IMG/VR virus record: IMGVR_UViG_3300027306_000008
Coordinates: 1 to 40,961 of that record
Reading direction: 5' to 3' (one strand)
DNA from: a virus
DNA length: 40,961 bases
Shown here: piece by piece, positions 40,204-40,961 of the stretch
Position numbering within the stretch: the stretch's first letter is position 1
Layout of the letters: the number at the start of each line of letters is the position of its first letter
Notes under the pieces: generated by a model
Databases searched by the model: none
What the model was told of the DNA's origin: nothing
Seen by the model: the letters and a program-made list of their open reading frames with translations, nothing else
Program-made: the position numbers and the translations under genes

Positions 40204-40780
40204 CTTCTTGCTCCATCAAGGCCGCTTCGGCCTCAAGTACCTGCTGACCTGTCTCTGCGATGACCTTGAACAGCTCTGCGTCGCTCATGCGGTCCAGGCG
40301 GTCCAGCATCACTTTGCCGTTGATCGTGATGTCGAGCTTCTTCTGCACCGGCTCGTAGTAGCCGCACATTTTTCCGATCTCGCGCCAGCCTGACACCATC
40401 GTTCCGGGCTCCGCCATGAGCTTGGCCAGTTCGATGGACTCCAAAAGGCCATCCATCACGCGCTTGCGGGTCATTTGGCTGGCCTCTTCGTAGAGGCGCT
40501 TCTCGTCCTCGTACATGCGCAGCACGTTGGGCATCCGCACGAGGCGATACGCGTATGCGCCCCCATCGTTGTAGCCCGCCTTGGCCGATGCACTGAGGAT
40601 CGACTCGCCCTGCGCCCAGAACTTGACGAACGCGCGCTGCATGTCGGTGAGCGGTTTGTCCGGGCTGATCAGCTCGGCGTTCTTCGCGCTGGACGTGTTG
40701 ATGCCTCGCCGCGCTTGCGCTGCGTGCTTAGCGCGGCCTTCTGGCGTCGCGTCGGCCCCGCGCTTTTTGGATGTAGCCAT
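40181..40780 (-). CDS. terS: Terminase small subunit
   Basis: A 199-residue protein. Residues 1-40 are basic and disordered. LTDMQRAFVKFWAQG followed by SILSASAKAGYND (44-72) forms the DNA-binding HTH typical of terminase small subunits, and a helical oligomerisation region and acidic C-terminus follow. It recognises phage DNA for packaging and activates TerL. The ATG at 40780 is chosen because MATSKKRG looks like the usual basic start; in-frame ATG 40789 and TTG 40792 are alternatives, and none has a strong ribosome site. The stop codon overlaps the terL start. Confidence 0.85.
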   Translation of the reverse strand: MATSKKRGADATPEGRAKHAAQARRGINTSSAKNAELISPDKPLTDMQRAFVKFWAQGESILSASAKAGYNDGGAYAYRLVRMPNVLRMYEDEKRLYEEASQMTRKRVMDGLLESIELAKLMAEPGTMVSGWREIGKMCGYYEPVQKKLDITINGKVMLDRLDRMSDAELFKVIAETGQQVLEAEAALMEQEDGDGEPE

Positions 40781-40800
40781 GGTGTGCATCAAAGTTGGAC

Positions 40801-40844
40801 GTACGGAAATTTTATAGAAAAAATTGAAAGTGGTTTGTACGGAA
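40801..40844 (-). promoter_or_regulatory. Candidate terminase-operon promoter region with a direct repeat
   Basis: TATAAA on the minus strand (40816-40811) resembles a -10 box in an A/T-rich stretch, unusual for this GC-rich genome, about 30 bases upstream of terS. No good -35 is found at 16-18 bases. GTACGGAA is repeated at 40801-40808 and 40837-40844, flanking the A/T-rich stretch, and could be an operator. Confidence 0.4.
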
Positions 40845-40884
40845 GGGCCGGGTGGGTCGGTTTTTCGTGTGTAGGTCGCCGCGT

Positions 40885-40961
40885 GAGTCTCTTATCCCCC
40901 TGTCCTCAAAGACCGTCCCGGGTTCGGATTCGGATTCGAGGACTGGGATAAGGAGTCTCTT
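40885..40961. repeat. Direct and inverted repeats at the right edge
   Basis: GAGTCTCTT occurs at 40885-40893 and again at 40953-40961, running to the window edge. Between them CTTATCCC...GTCCTC (40891-40907) pairs with GAGGACTGGGATAAG (40938-40952), a 14-bp imperfect stem over a 30-base loop. The loop contains TTCGGA repeats with six-base periodicity (about 40923-40938). This may be a regulatory region or lie near a DNA end. No gene is seen. Confidence 0.5.

Noticed and set aside
40855-40961. Possible tRNA at the right edge, suggested by a TTCGGATTCG-like T-arm
   Set aside because: No acceptor, D-arm and anticodon arm could be assembled around it; the stretch is better described as short repeats.
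1-40961. CRISPR array, integrase or lysogeny control genes
   Set aside because: No regularly spaced repeats, recombinase signature or repressor pair was seen in the window. A temperate life style cannot be excluded because the genome is incomplete here.

Overview
The window is part of a tailed double-stranded DNA phage genome. The host is Gram-negative: there is a complete Rz/Rz1 spanin pair and an outer-membrane type lipoprotein. The sequence is GC-rich with a strong preference for G/C at third codon positions, which fits a beta- or gammaproteobacterial host, but the species cannot be read from the sequence. The virion is most likely a short-tailed (podovirus-like) particle. There is an N4-gp56-type major capsid protein, a large P22-like portal, a candidate nozzle and three large candidate ejection proteins, and no tape-measure, sheath or tube gene was seen. 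No integrase, lysogeny repressor, tRNA or CRISPR array was seen. The left edge cuts through a gene, so the core replication genes probably lie outside the window.

Left arm (1-9124, + strand): tightly packed small early/middle genes, most joined by ATGA or GTGA overlaps. Recognisable members are a DEDDh 3'-5' exonuclease, a DUF5664-type (dATP/dGTP diphosphohydrolase N-terminal family) protein, a probable PD-(D/E)XK nuclease, a DksA/TraR-type zinc-finger protein, an ATP-dependent DNA ligase, a GT4-type glycosyltransferase and a dimeric all-alpha dUTPase. Others are a lipoprotein beside a 41-residue membrane protein, a 37-residue zinc-ribbon protein and many unknowns. The named enzymes point to DNA and nucleotide metabolism, host takeover and possibly DNA or envelope modification.

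Boundary (9125-9433): the two arms converge here. The stretch holds a strong terminator hairpin, a 14-bp perfect palindrome and a long imperfect inverted repeat, and no convincing gene.

Right arm (40780 down to 9434, - strand): the late module, in transcription order terS, terL, a ferritin-like DUF5856 protein, portal, scaffold, a small Tad1/Acb2-like protein, a GH28-like beta-helix tail spike, a terminator, major capsid protein, candidate decoration protein, a small head protein, connector/adaptor, an SGNH-hydrolase fibre, holin, endolysin, Rz with embedded Rz1, nozzle, two small structural proteins, two jelly-roll-like proteins, an Asp-box beta-propeller protein, another tail protein, and ejection proteins of 331, 616 and 1998 residues in the small-to-giant order of T7 genes 14-15-16.

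The points most worth a second look are: (1) the Tad1/Acb2-like protein, a candidate sponge for cyclic-nucleotide immune signals, placed beside a tail spike between scaffold and capsid; (2) a region at the start of terL where two or three reading frames look translated at once; (3) two more long out-of-frame C-terminal overlaps in the left arm; (4) an HExxH protease-like motif in the 1998-residue ejection protein; (5) the glycosyltransferase among the early genes.
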